Part shown: positions 1 to 10,499 of the stretch, in pieces | How positions within the stretch are numbered: position 1 is the first letter of the stretch | Layout of the letters: each line of letters starts with the position of its first letter | Source: Euphorbia lathyris | Lineage: Eukaryota; Streptophyta; Magnoliopsida; Malpighiales; Euphorbiaceae | Assembly (NCBI RefSeq): GCF_963576675.1 | Contig: NC_088913.1 | Span: forward strand, 77,251,001 to 77,315,000 | Length of the DNA stretch: 64,000 nt | Direction of reading: 5' to 3' | Program-made: the position numbers and the translations under genes | The notes under the pieces: model-generated | The model's database searches: none | The model's input: the letters and a program-made list of their open reading frames with translations, nothing else | Told to the model about the DNA's origin: nothing

Positions 1-1307
1 ATGGGGCATTTTGGGGTTGCTAAGACTTTGGACATGATTTCTGAACATTTCTTTTGGCCTCATATGAAACGTGATGTGGAAAGAATATGTGCTAGTTGTA
101 TTAATTGTAAGAAAGCTAAGTCTAGAGTTATGCCTCATGGTTTATACACTCCATTACCTGTGCCGAATGAACCTTGGACTGCTATATCCATGGATTTTGT
201 GATGGCTTTACCTAGGTCTAAGAGAGGTAATGATTCCATATTTGTGGTTGTAGATCGCTTTTCTAAGATGGCACATTTCATACCATGCCATAAAACTGAT
301 GATGCTATTAATATTGCTAACTTGTTCTTTAGAGAGGTTGTTCGTCTGCATGGGATGCCAAAGAGTATAGTTAGTGATAGAGATCCTAAGTTTTAAGCTA
401 TTTTTGGAAGACTTTGTGGAATAAATTGGGGACTAAACTGTTGTTTTCTGCTTCTTGTCACCCTCAAACTGATGGTCAAACCGAAGTAGTAAATAGAACT
501 TTAGGACAACTTCTTAGGGCAGTTATTCAAAAGAATCTTAAGTCATGGGAAGAATGCCTACCATTTATTGAGTTCGCTTATAATAGGGCTATACATTCAT
601 CTACTAACTTCTCACCATTTGAAATTGTTTATGGTTTTAATCCTTTGACACCATTAGACTTGATCCCTTTGCCTGTTGATGAAAGGAAAAGTTTAGATGG
701 AAAGAAAAAGGCAGAAATGGTGCTTAAGTTACATGAACAAGTGAAACAACAACTGGAGAAGAAGAATGAGCATTATGCAAAGCAAGCTAACAAGGGTCGA
801 CAATGTGTTCTATTTGAACCCGGTGATTGGGTGTGGTTGCATATGCGCAAGGAAAGGTTCCCCGCTCAGAGAAAATCAAAGCTACATCCTAGAGGCGATG
901 GTCCATTTCAAGTAGTCGCACGAATTGGGGATAATGCCTACAAGCTCGACTTGCCAGGTGAGTATAGTGTGCATGCAACTTTTAATGTGGCTGATTTATC
1001 TTTGTTTGATGTAGGAGATGAAGATTTGAGGACAAATCCTTTTCAAGAGAGAGGGAATGATGTGATATCAAAAGCACAAGAGCATGGAACAAAGGAGCTT
1101 GGAGTTAAGGAGCCTAGTAGAAGCATGAGGGATCCATTGGAGCTGTCAATTGGACCTATGACGAAGAATCGTGCAAAGAAAGACCAACAAATGCTTAATG
1201 GACTCATCTTGAGCTTCTTTAAACAAGGAATGAATTCTAGCGAAGTCATTAAAGATGGTGTGTTTTTGTGTTGTATCCAAGCCCAAGCCCATAATAGTGA
1301 TATGTAA
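1..1307 (+). pseudogene. Ty3/gypsy integrase and pol C-terminus, frameshifted
   Basis: This is the 3' part of a Ty3/gypsy polyprotein whose upstream part lies outside the window. The first 131 residues carry the end of the zinc-binding domain (CxxC in [10 protein letters not shown]), the first catalytic Asp (SMDFVMALP) and the second (SDRDPKF). The frame then stops at 394-396. The protein continues in another frame from about 414 with the third catalytic region (HPQTDGQTEVVNRTL) and a C-terminal domain containing GDGPFQVVARIGDNAYKL and FNVADLSLFD. The break looks like a one-base deletion, so no intact integrase is made. I see no chromodomain. The reading frame runs on into the 3' LTR (from 1058). 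The lineage may be chromovirus/CRM-like, but that is uncertain. Confidence 0.93.
1045..1057 (+). other. polypurine tract of the gypsy element
   Basis: A purine-only run (AAGAGAGAGGGAA) lies immediately before the TG that opens the 3' LTR. It is the expected plus-strand priming site. It lies inside the integrase reading frame, so coding sequence overlaps both the tract and the LTR. Confidence 0.8.
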
Positions 1308-1980
1308 AAAGGTTGATCATATTTTAAGAGAAGCTTTGGACTTGCATGTGTTTGGCATGTGCAAAACCCATTGGGACTCATTAAAATTAATGCTATAACC
1401 TTATAGGTTTGATTGGGCTTATTTCTAGCTAATTAAAAGGCCCAAATAATGTTAATTAATGGGCTGAAATTGGGCTCTAAAGGACAAAAACGAATTTAAT
1501 GTTTTTCCTTGTCTAATTAGGATTTCTTTTACCTTGATGCACTAGGATTCAACTTTCTTTTTAGTTTAGGTTTAGGTTTATTTTGTAGCCTATATAAAGG
1601 CTTGTATTCTTCATTATTTTCATCAATCAGAAATCAATATTTTTATGAACAAAAGTTCTTCTTTTCCTTTGGGAATTATTTTCAATCCGGGATTGAATTC
1701 TTTATTGTGAGCTTGAGAGACCGGGTCATCATTCTTGCAATATTATCTTGATCGTGAACAAGTATTTTGGTAAGGTACTTGTGAATCGCCAAACACTCAG
1801 GTTCCAATTTAATTATTCGAAGGTGTAAGGTCAGATCTCCTTTCATTGTCTTTAATTCTTTGGGATTGGTTTGTTATCACCAATTTATGTTTGTTATTTG
1901 ATTCTATTAATTCCTTAAGATAGATCGGGAAAACTTGTTGATTTGGTTATTATCTCTTTTTCATAACCAATATCACATCA
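1058..1980 (+). repeat. gypsy 3' LTR, complete
   Basis: The sequence opens with TGATGTGATAT and closes with its exact inverse ATATCACATCA, an 11-bp perfect terminal inverted repeat with TG...CA ends. A TATA-like box (CCTATATAAAGGC, near 1589-1601) and a U5-like T-rich tail lie inside. It starts directly after the polypurine tract. Sequence after 1980 is a copia gag in frame, so 1980/1981 is the insertion boundary. The matching 5' end and target duplication (TAATG expected) lie outside the window. Confidence 0.85.
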
Positions 1981-1982
1981 TA

Positions 1983-2490
1983 ATGTCTCTATCTTTGCTC
2001 AGAAATGAAATGACTAATGCCCTGAGTGATCTCTATACACTTATAAAAAAGTGTAACAAGAAAATACGAGCACTCAACAGGCGGTGTGATGAGATTGAAG
2101 AGGTCAAACTCAGTGACCTCCGACATCTTCTCCAGGACAATACCAGGCAAGATGAAAACTTAAAAATCATGCATAGGTTTGTCTCTGAAGTCCAATCAGA
2201 TTCTAAGAAACTGAGAAAGGACATCACATCTATATAGAACCAGCTGAGTTCATCGGTAAAGAAAAAGGTTCTATTCAAAAGCTGGGTACTCAAATACGAG
2301 TCAGCGAAGATGGAATCCTCTGTAGAATGTCCAATGTGACTTCTGTGGAAAGAAAGGACATACCACAAAGGTATGCTGGCATGCTCAGCACCCAGGTGCT
2401 GACCAGAATATAAGATATCCCCAACGGAAGGTCTATTGTGACTTCTGTGGGAAGAACGGCCACACTATCAATGTGTGTCGTCATAAAATT
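1983..2490 (+). pseudogene. copia gag remnant with two zinc knuckles
   Basis: From 1983 a frame of about 85 codons encodes a charged, probably coiled-coil segment (MSLSLLRNEMTNALSDLY onward, rich in K, R, E, L), stopped by TAG at 2235-2237. Two CCHC knuckles follow in another frame: CDFCGKKGHTTKVC near 2335 and CDFCGKNGHTINVC near 2437. Both have the CX2CX4HX4C spacing of retroviral-type nucleocapsid knuckles that bind RNA. The near-identical tandem knuckles suggest a local duplication. Frame changes on both sides of the knuckles make this a pseudogene. The 5' part of gag was separated by the gypsy insertion ending at 1980. Confidence 0.8.
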
Positions 2491-2567
2491 AAATATGATG
2501 TATCACCTGCTGACCCTAACAAACGAGGACCTAAAAAGACTTGGGTACCTAAAGATAACTAGTTGTA

Positions 2568-5540
2568 TTGCAGGTAAGCCTGAGGTGTACTGAGAAGTCA
2601 AAGTTGTGGTACATTGACAGCGCATGCTCAAGGCATATGACTGGTGATGAAACTCAGTTCATCACACTTGTGCATAAACGAGGTGGAAATGTAAGTTTTG
2701 GAGACAACAAAAAGGGTAAGATAGTAGGGTCAGGTACTGTTGGAGGTAATCCTACTATTGAGTCAGTCTCCCTAGTCAGAGGACTTGAATATAACCTACT
2801 AAGCATAGCTCATCTGTGCGACAGCGGTAGAAAGGTTGTATTTGATGCCACTGAGTGTAAAATACTCGAGGGTAAAACAAATGAGTTGATTTTAACTGCA
2901 CCTCGTGTTGACAATGTTTTCATGCTAAACTTAGAAAAGAAGTTTTCAAAGAATATATGCTTAGTGTCAAAGGAAGATAATTCATGGCTATAACATAGGA
3001 GACTTGGTCATGTAAGCATGGATCTCCTTGCCAAATTAGTAAGAAAGCAATTAGTTGAGGGATTGCCCAAACTCAGGTTTGAAAAGGATCAATTATGCAA
3101 TGCTTGTTAGCAAGGAAAACAAACTAAGAAATCTTTTCAAAGTAAAAATGTAGTCTCAACCAAGCGTCCATTAGAGTTACTACACTTGGATCTTTTCGGA
3201 CAAGTCCAGCCACTGAGCTTGCGTGGTAAGAGATTTTCCTTGGTCATTGTAGATGACTTCTCTCGATACACTTGGGTCATCATGCTGAGTAGCAAGGATG
3301 AAGCTTTTGAGATGTTCTCAACACTGGTTAGAAAACTTGAAAATGATAAAGGCCTAAAATTAGCTCACATCCGAAGTGATAATGGCGAAGAATTAAAAAA
3401 TCAACAATTTGATGAATTCTGTGAAGTCATCGGTATTGACCACAATTTTTCTGCTCCTAGAACTCCTCAACAAAATGGGGTCGTTGAGAGGAAGAACATA
3501 GCCTTAGTCGAGATAGCTAGGACAATGCTGAGTGAGAATAGACTTCCAAAGTATTTCTGGGGTGAAGCTGTCAACACAGCTTGCTATATACTCAATAGGG
3601 CTCTAGTCAGACCTATACTTAAGAAAACCCCCTATGAACTTTGGAAAGGACGAAAACCCAACATTGGATATTTTCGTGCCTTTGGTTGCAAATGTTTTAT
3701 TCTAAATACTAAAGACAACCTTGCTAAGTTTGATTCAAAAGCTGACGAAGCCATATTCTTAGGCTACTCAACAAACAGTAAAGCATATAGGGTGTTCAAT
3801 AAACGAACTCAGGTCTTAGAAGAGTCTGTACATATTGAGTTCGATGAAACTGACCCTGCAGGGAAGATAAGTCAGCCTATCGAAGATGACCCATGCTCAG
3901 CTTCCGCTGACTAGAATGGAGCCACTGAGTCACTACCTCAATGGCTGACCAAAGGTAAAAACGAACCTCAAATTATCTTTGTTGACCAATATAATCCTGC
4001 AAAGATTGTTGAAACACTTACTCCTGAAGACACTACACTGCCAAAAAAGATCAAGGTTCCAAGAGGACACTCTGAAAGTAGCATTCTTGATGCCGCTGAG
4101 AACACCCTGATGACCAGAAATCAACTCAGGAGATACCTCAGCAACGTAGCCTTCATGTCAGTTTTTGAACCAAGAAACTTCTCAGAAGCTGAGAACGATG
4201 AATTCTGGATAAATGCGATGCAAGAGGAGCTTGATCAATTCAAAAGAAATGAAGTATGGGATTTAGTGCCTAAACCAAGAAACCAAAAGACCATAGGAAC
4301 AAAATGGGTATTTTGTAATAAGCTAGATGAACAAGGAAACGTAGTCAGGAACAAAGCTAGACTTGTAGCTCAAGGTTACAGTCAGCAGGAAGGTATTGAC
4401 TACGGTGAGACTTTTGCCCCTGTAGCTAGATTAGAAGCTATAAGAATATTGTGTGCATATGCTAGCTTTATGAATTTTAAATTGTTCCAAACGGATGTCA
4501 AAAGTGCGTTTCTTAATGGAGTTATAAATGAAGAGGTGTATGTTAGTCAGCCTCCAGGGTTTGAGGATCCAAAGTTCCCAAACCACGTTTATAAACTCAA
4601 AAATGCTCTGTACGGTCTGAAGCAAGCACCACGTGCTTGGTATGAAAGGCTGACCAGTTTCCTGCTGACCAAAAACTATGTCAGAGGAAAAGCTGACACA
4701 ACCTTATTCATTAAGAAAAAGGGTAAAGACACCCCGCTGACACAAATATATGTTGATGACATTATTTTTGGTGCTACTAATGAGTCAATGTGCAAGGAAT
4801 TTAGCAAGCAGATGCAAACTAAGTTTGAGATGTCTATGATGGGAGAACTCAACTTCTTCCTTGGACTTCAAATCAAACAAGGCAAAAACGGCATCTTTAT
4901 CAGCCAGACTAAGTATGCCAAGGAGATATTGAAGAAATTCAAAATGGAAAACTGTAAGCCAATATCTACCCCAATGGGTACTGACACTGTACTTTGTGCT
5001 GACGAAAAAGGTAAGTCAGTAGACAACAACTTGTACCGAGCTGTAAAAAGAATCCTTAGATATTTGCAAAGCTCAGTGAATGCAGGTTTATGGTATCCTA
5101 ACACAAATGACTTCACACTCATTGGATACACTGACGCTGACTATAGACGAGACAAGCTTGAGCAGAAAAGTACTTCAGGAGGATGTCATTTCCTTGGAAG
5201 CTGTCTAGTATCTTGGTTCAGTAAGAAGCAGTCGTTAGTTGCCCTGTCAACAATTGAAGCTGAGTACATTGCTATTGGAAGCTGTGTTGCTCAAATCTTG
5301 TGGATCAAGCAACAACTGGATGACTATGGAGTTCAGACTAAAATGATTGAAGTCAAATGTGACAACAAAAGTGCCATTGACTTATCAAAGAATCCCATTC
5401 AGCACAGCAGGATGAAGCATGTCAGCATTAGGCATCACTTCATTAGAGATCATGTACTCAAAGGTGAGATCAAGCTGACCTATGTTCCAACGGATGAACA
5501 ACTTGCAGATATCTTCATAAAGCCGCTGGCTCATGAATAG
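2568..5540 (+). pseudogene. copia pol: protease, integrase, reverse transcriptase, RNase H
   Basis: All segments lie in one frame with in-frame stops near 2991, 3107 and 3912. Protease has WYIDSACSRHMTG. The GAG-pre-integrase region has HRRLGHVSMDLL. Integrase has LDLFG, SDNGEE and the PQQNGVVERKN motif. RT has [32 protein letters not shown] and the catalytic YVDDIIFG. RNase H has STIEAEYIA and the terminal [10 protein letters not shown]. Between [15 protein letters not shown] and [10 protein letters not shown] about 45 residues normal for copia RTs are missing, an in-frame internal deletion near 5040. With three stops and this deletion it cannot encode a working polyprotein. Confidence 0.92.
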
Positions 5541-5599
5541 TTTAGCATACTAAGGGAAGCTATCGGTATGTCTAATCATTTTCATTAAATTTCCGAGTA

Positions 5600-5830
5600 A
5601 AATGAATGTTGAGTGATTATAATATGCCGAGTGATTATCACATGTTGAGTAACTGTCATATGCTGAGTAAATATGAATGCTATGAAATCACTATATGCTG
5701 AGTTGCTATATATATTGAGTGATTGCTAAATGCTGAGTTACTGCACATGCTGAGCATCCCTTTTACACTAAACCATACACTCAGAACTTCAAACGTTTAG
5801 TATCTTAGATGCTGAGTAAAACAACTTGCG
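5600..5830 (+). repeat. degenerate TGCTGAGT-type repeats downstream of copia pol
   Basis: At least ten variants of TGYTGAGTNA (TGTTGAGTGA, TGCCGAGTGA, TGCTGAGTAA and others) recur at roughly 15-35 bp spacing in AT-rich DNA. No coding frame runs through them. They lie between the pol stop and the solo-LTR insertion site, in the presumed 3' untranslated region of the copia element. Confidence 0.6.
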
Positions 5831-5874
5831 CAATTAATGCTTGCACGCGTATTTAAGTAGCTACCTAGGATGAC

Positions 5875-7387
5875 TGTTAAGCCCAAAATATACCTAAAAT
5901 ATCATTAATATTTACATTAGTTTTGCTATGAAATCGTGCTGTTTATATCTATTTAGAGTACTTTTACGTCCGAATATGTTTCTTTCATGCAAGGTACCTA
6001 ACTATTTAGTAAAATCCGAATAGGAACAAAAACAGGTCAAAAACGAAGGAAAAACCCTAAGTTATGAGCCAAAAGACGAGAAAATCAGCACACCGATACG
6101 AGGAACATGAGAACGAAGTCAGAAACGGGAGGAAAATTCCGAATCTCGGTAGGGATTTCGGAATCTCTACTGAGATTCCGAGTCGCGACCGAGATTCACC
6201 AATCTCGATCGCGACACACCCTTTTTCAGTCGCTTTGCTTGTTCGTTCTGAAGCACAGAAATTGCTCCTCAATCTCGGCTGAGATTCTTTGATCTCGGTA
6301 AGATTAGAATTTCTGGCAGAACTATCTTCACATGTTCAATTTCAAAGAAACGCGTCCGTTTGGGTGGATAGAAACGTCTCTTCGCAGCGGACACGATCCT
6401 TAGACACGACTCTTCAACATCTATAAATTAAGAGTTGAGTTCAGAGTTCACAGAGTTAGATTAATTAAGATTAGAGTGTAGAAGTTATGTAGAAACTCTG
6501 ACTCAGAAAAGAGTCAGACTTTAGATTTCAATTTTGTAAAAGCAATCTGGTGTACACAAATTGTTCTTAGATTACTTACAAACACAGTAGCATTTAGATT
6601 TAGATTAAGATCTATTTATATTAGTTTACATTTTGGTAGTAGAAGAACCATCTCTATTCCGAAGATTCAGCGAGAAGATCAAGTAGCGGATTCGACCCAC
6701 GAGCCTGACAAACTCTAAACGAGGTTTGAGGAAAGGATTGACGACCCGGAACTCTCATGTCGTTCGAATGCTTCCATGCTTTTTATTCTCTGTAAACTTG
6801 TATCAAATTCATATTTCATCTAATAAAGTTCATGCAATTCAATATAATTTTATGTAGCACTTCTGTAATTGATCCGAAGTGAGTTTTGGTGTTTTCATTA
6901 AAACATAGTTGAATTCAATATCTTTACAAGGAAACTTTATTGAACACTTAGGCAAATTCATTCTTCGAGAATTAATTTGGTTAAGGTAGCGATCTATCCC
7001 GACCGTAGGAAGATTGTTTGCGGTTCAAAGCCTTTTAATTGAAGGAGTTTACATTATTACATTTTTATAGTTTATACAAAGTTTAAAGTTGTTTTCTTTG
7101 CTTAATGCAAACGAATATAATTATTCTCTTATTTTAAACACTAAACGTTTATGTTTTGTAATTCATACTCAAAACAGAATTGATTTCTAACATTCTACAT
7201 ATTCCAGCCTAATTCTTATTCTATCAATTTCAAAACCAATTTCAAATAACGATTATCTATTTCTATAAGCCTTAAGTCGTATTTAAATTACACTTAAATA
7301 AGTTTTCTTTAAAAAAACGTTCCATGTGGGATCGATATCTTTTTATTACTACAAGCGAAACCGTGCACTTGCGGAAATCGCTCAACA
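5875..7387 (+). mobile_element. solo LTR, 1513 bp, TSD ATGAC
   Basis: The block starts TGTTAAGCCC and ends GCTCAACA, giving TGTT...AACA ends. It is flanked by perfect 5-bp direct repeats ATGAC at 5870-5874 and 7388-7392. It contains a cluster of GAATCTC/GAGATTC palindromes (about 6135-6300), A/T-rich leader-like sequence, and a terminal stretch (ATCGATATC..., CCGTGCACTTGCGG) resembling the 3' ends of plant gypsy LTRs. No internal domain is present. It is therefore a solo LTR left by LTR-LTR recombination of an element that had inserted into the copia 3' region. The gypsy assignment is inference. Confidence 0.85.
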
Positions 7388-7510
7388 ATGACATAAGCGT
7401 AATGATTAGAAAACCATGCGCCGAATGTGTAGTTAATGTCAGAATTAAATGCCGTTGATTGATTCAAATTCCCACCGCCATTCTGACCTATCAGATCAAC
7501 ACGCACCAGC

Positions 7511-7518
7511 TATAAATA
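7511..7518 (+). promoter_or_regulatory. TATA box upstream of the extra copia ORF
   Basis: TATAAATA lies 105 bp before the ATG at 7623, followed by a pyrimidine-rich leader with no upstream ATG that I can see. This is good core-promoter spacing for the ORF that follows. It could equally be a remnant LTR promoter. Confidence 0.5.
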
Positions 7519-7622
7519 GTGAATGATTTCTCACTAATCCCCTCTTACGCTTGAAACATTTCGCACTCGATCTCTCAAATTCTCAAATCTTCTGAGTTTC
7601 TTAAGAACTTCCTAAGAACATC

Positions 7623-8194
7623 ATGTTTGACGATTTCCAGAACCGTTCAAGTGACTAATACGATGACAACCGCTCCGACATTAATCCTCCTTCTCCAGCT
7701 GAGCAGGAGTATCAAGAAACATCTTCCTCCGAGTCCCAACAACAAACCCACGGTTAGCTTGACCAGCCTATGGCCGAGGCCAGCATCCTCGGTGAGAACC
7801 CTCGTACTGACCAATCAACCCCTTCAAAGAAGAAGAAGGAGAAGAAGAACAAGAAACCCAGGAAAAGGACATTCACTTATGCTTTCGAGAGCATCGCAAA
7901 ACTCAACGTCTTCCACTCACGATGGTTCTCTAGAAGCTTCGTCGAAGCTGAGAAACCCTTCTGCGAGTGGATCTCAAAGAACGGATGGACTACTCTCTTC
8001 TCTCTCCCTGGAACAACCTACCCACAACTAGTGAAGGAATTCTACGCAAACCTGAAAGTAGCTGACGATGACGTCGACTATATGTAACTCAGGTCAAGAA
8101 CAAGAAGATCACCATCACCCCTTCTTATCTCGCTATACTGCTAGATCTGAAAGAAGAAGGTGCAGAACTACGATGTACCAATGATTACAAGTAG
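7623..8194 (+). pseudogene. extra ORF of copia element (envelope-like / 'putative plant transposon protein'), broken
   Basis: From ATG 7623 one frame runs to 8087 but carries stops near 7656 (TAA) and 7752 (TAG). After 8087 similarity continues in another frame to a stop at 8192-8194. A basic stretch (KKKKEKKNKKPRKR) precedes a globular part with FSRSFVEAEKPFCEWISKNG and YPQLVKEFYANLK, then NKKITITPSYLAILL. The YP-LV-EFYANL signature is common in the extra ORFs of plant LTR retrotransposons and in the domain named 'putative plant transposon protein'. Whether such proteins are envelope-derived is unsettled. In SIRE elements an ORF of this kind follows pol, which fits this position. It is non-functional here. 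Confidence 0.6.
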
Positions 8195-8686
8195 GTTGAC
8201 AATCTATATAAATAAGTAAGGAACTATTTGTGTTGACAATCTATATATCAATTAATGTATTAAAATAGTAATACATTGATATTTTGTTTGCATAAAAATG
8301 GAGTTTGAATGATCGACTAATGTGTTAAAATGATTAATATATTAAAAGATTATTGAAGAACTTTATATGTCAATTTAAAAGAATTGATCAATAAAAATTA
8401 AATTGGTTAGAGATTTAAATATGCATTTTGCCAATAATATAATAGGATATGATGATAGTTTTTTTTTTACATAAACAATACATTACACTTTAATTAACTC
8501 AGTGTGTTAAGAAATTTACATATTTTTAATCTAGCAATTTACTTTTAAAAATTATAATATTTATAGTGGTAAGTTAGATACAGTGTCACTCAATTTTATC
8601 TTTAATAATATTATAGTTACTCAACTTTAAAATTTAACAAAAAAAAAAATCATTCAATTTTACTATTTATTAATATTAATATTATG
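8195..8686. other. AT-rich spacer, nothing recognised
   Basis: Strongly AT-rich sequence with short poly-T/poly-A runs. No coding frame, RNA gene or clear repeat boundary was seen. It may be the decayed 3' remainder of the copia element. Confidence 0.5.
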
Positions 8687-8791
8687 ACTCTTTATAAACA
8701 GTCTTAAAATGATCGTTAATAATCTTAAAATAAAAACTTTCAAGATTATTAGAGATTATTAACGATGATTTTAAGACTGTTCATAAAGAGT
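8687..8791. repeat. 39-bp inverted repeat with 27-bp loop
   Basis: The arm 8687-8725 (ACTCTTTATAAACAGTC...) pairs with 8753-8791 (...GACTGTTCATAAAGAGT) with two mismatches by eye. This is a near-perfect hairpin. It could be a very small foldback MITE or a miRNA-like hairpin locus; no target-site duplication is clear. Confidence 0.75.
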
Positions 8792-9099
8792 AATAATAAA
8801 AACTTTCACTTTTCAAATAAAATAAAAAAAAACTTTTAAAAATTAAAGTTATTTAAAATCATATTTAATATGAAATTATATTTTTAATTTTTTAAATCAA
8901 TATTTAAATGATTTTAAAATTAAATTGGTAAAATTAATTTCTTTTAGAATATTATTCTAATGTAATAATTAGATGACTTTATGTTAGTAAAAGATTACTT
9001 GCTATCATAATAATCAAGTGAATATTTATTTTAGTAAAAAATAAAATTGAGTAATTTTTATTTTAGTTTTCAGGAAAAAAACATGACTGGGACTTTTAG

Positions 9100-9140
9100 T
9101 TTTTTTTTTTTTTTTTTTTTTTTATTATTATTATTATTTT
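9100..9140. repeat. poly-T tract followed by (ATT)n
   Basis: An uninterrupted run of about 24 T is followed by about five ATT units. It is either a simple-sequence tract or the tail of an old non-LTR insertion. Confidence 0.85.
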
Positions 9141-9174
9141 CTAGTGTATGAAGTCTTTACTTTTTTTTTTATTA

Positions 9175-9688
9175 GGTAAAGTTTAAAAAAACCTTTGTAC
9201 TGTCAAATTGGTACTTGGATTTTTTTTATCCAAAAGGTGATTGAGTTTTTTCGTTTTGTCAAGAAGATGACTAAGGTTTTTCATTTTACTAAATATAAGA
9301 ATCTTAAATTGAAATGAGCATTAGCGATCTCAAAATTGAAAAATTCAAAGACTTTATGGTATTTTAAACAATTTTAATTATTCAACTTTTTAATTTTGAG
9401 GTCATTGATGATGAGAGATAAAATGAATGTTTTAGAGAGAGAATACTCCGAAAATGATGATTTTGAAAAATAAAAAATTTGGTTCCAAGGTAAATGTGGT
9501 ATACTAAACAACTTTAGTTGTTGAAATTTTCCATTTTGAGGTCGTTAAAGGTCAACCTTATAGTATAAAACTAAAAGAACATCGTTTTTAACAAACAAAA
9601 AAGCTAGGTCACCTTTTGGACAAATTTTTTTTTTCCAATGCCAGTTATACAATACGTGAAAGTACAAATTTTTTTTTTGGACTTTACC
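9175..9688. mobile_element. MITE-like element with inverted GGTAAAGT termini
   Basis: The left end (GGTAAAGTTTAAAAAAACC, then ATCCAAAAGGTGA about 55 bp later) is mirrored at the right end (TCACCTTTTGGAC ... GGACTTTACC). The termini and the subterminal motif share order and spacing, giving imperfect terminal inverted repeats of about 75 bp. There is no coding capacity. Flanking poly-T on both sides hides any target-site duplication. The superfamily is uncertain. Confidence 0.6.
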
Positions 9689-9990
9689 TTTTTTTTTTAT
9701 TTGGACACAATGAGTCTCTAATCTTTTACTTTTTATCACATTGAGTCATTACTTATCAAATTGATTAGTTGTGAATATCTAACATAGTTAAAAAAGTGTT
9801 ATTAATTTAATCTTTTTTTGAAATTATATTTTTGCAACTTTAAATAAAGTTTTTACTGTTTTTTCTATAATCATTTATATATTAAAAACTGTTTTGAACT
9901 GTTCAAAATACAAATTTCCGATGTAGTTGAAGAATAATATTTAATCAAGTTTTATATTCAAAACTAACTTTTATGGTTATGAGAGGTTTA

Positions 9991-10192
9991 GTGTCCGTTT
10001 GTTTTCAATTTTCGAAACTGCCTTTTACCTTTTAAGTCTAACCATAAGACAAAAAACGTTTGGTAAAAATCCGAAACAACGGCTTTTTACAGAAAAATCA
10101 ACTAATATCTCCTACCTATCCGTAACACCAAACATCAAACAGCTAACCCGTAGCAGCAAACAGCAAACAAGAGCAGGTGAAACAAACGAGCC
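9991..10192. mobile_element. Tourist-like MITE (PIF/Harbinger type), TSD TTA
   Basis: The left terminus GTGTCCGTTTGTTTTC and right terminus GAAACAAACGAGCC are inverted repeats of the GGCTCGTTTGTTTC class. Both are bordered by the trinucleotide TTA (9988-9990 and 10193-10195), the preferred PIF/Harbinger target. It is 202 bp with no coding frame. A related left half occurs at 22643-22728. Confidence 0.72.
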
Positions 10193-10359
10193 TTAATGTG
10201 ATGGAAAATAGAAGATTATACAATGTGTTAAAAAAATAAAATAAAAGATTGTTTTGCCTTAGTTTTTGCACTTGATCATAATGACAAAGTTGAGTGATCA
10301 TGGCTGTAATTTACACATTCATATGTACATGTTACTGTATTAAGCATGTGAGACTGTAA

Positions 10360-10499
10360 ATGGAAGAGAATGGAGAAGATGTTCCTCAATTCAATTCACC
10401 GAATGCAATGAAGCTGCCGAAAGGAAGGAGATATGTCTCGATTTCTAACTATCGGAGTTTTAATTTCTTTGATTCGCACCTCAAAGAAACATTTCTTAG
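10360..10499 (+). CDS. candidate first exon of an unrecognised gene
   Basis: An ATG at 10360 opens a 46-codon frame (MEENGEDVPQFNSPNAMKLP, then a basic RRYVSISNYRSFNFF segment) that ends at a good plant donor site, CTTAG|GTAAATT (exon end 10499). Base composition is clearly less AT-rich than the flanks, and a pyrimidine-rich intron-like stretch follows. No downstream exon could be joined with confidence: an RTE LINE fragment starts about 460 bp later. I do not recognise the protein. It may be a real or abandoned first exon. Confidence 0.35.

Larger units (their letters stand above)
1981..8194 (+). mobile_element. degenerate SIRE-like Ty1/copia element (host of two nested insertions)
   Basis: In order along the plus strand: gag remnant, two CCHC knuckles, protease, integrase, reverse transcriptase, RNase H, a TGCTGAGT-repeat tract, and a broken extra ORF with its own TATA box. 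The gypsy element ends at 1980 within its gag. A solo LTR (5875-7387) splits its 3' region. The domain order protease-integrase-RT-RNase H is copia. The wording of the RT/integrase motifs and an extra ORF after pol resemble the SIRE/Maximus lineage; this is inferred from family knowledge. No LTR of its own was identified in the window, and the 3' limit is uncertain. Confidence 0.75.

Noticed and set aside
7627..8031. 134-codon frame overlapping the extra copia ORF
   Set aside because: The recognisable YPQLVKEFYANLK protein is in the other frame; this one is a shadow.
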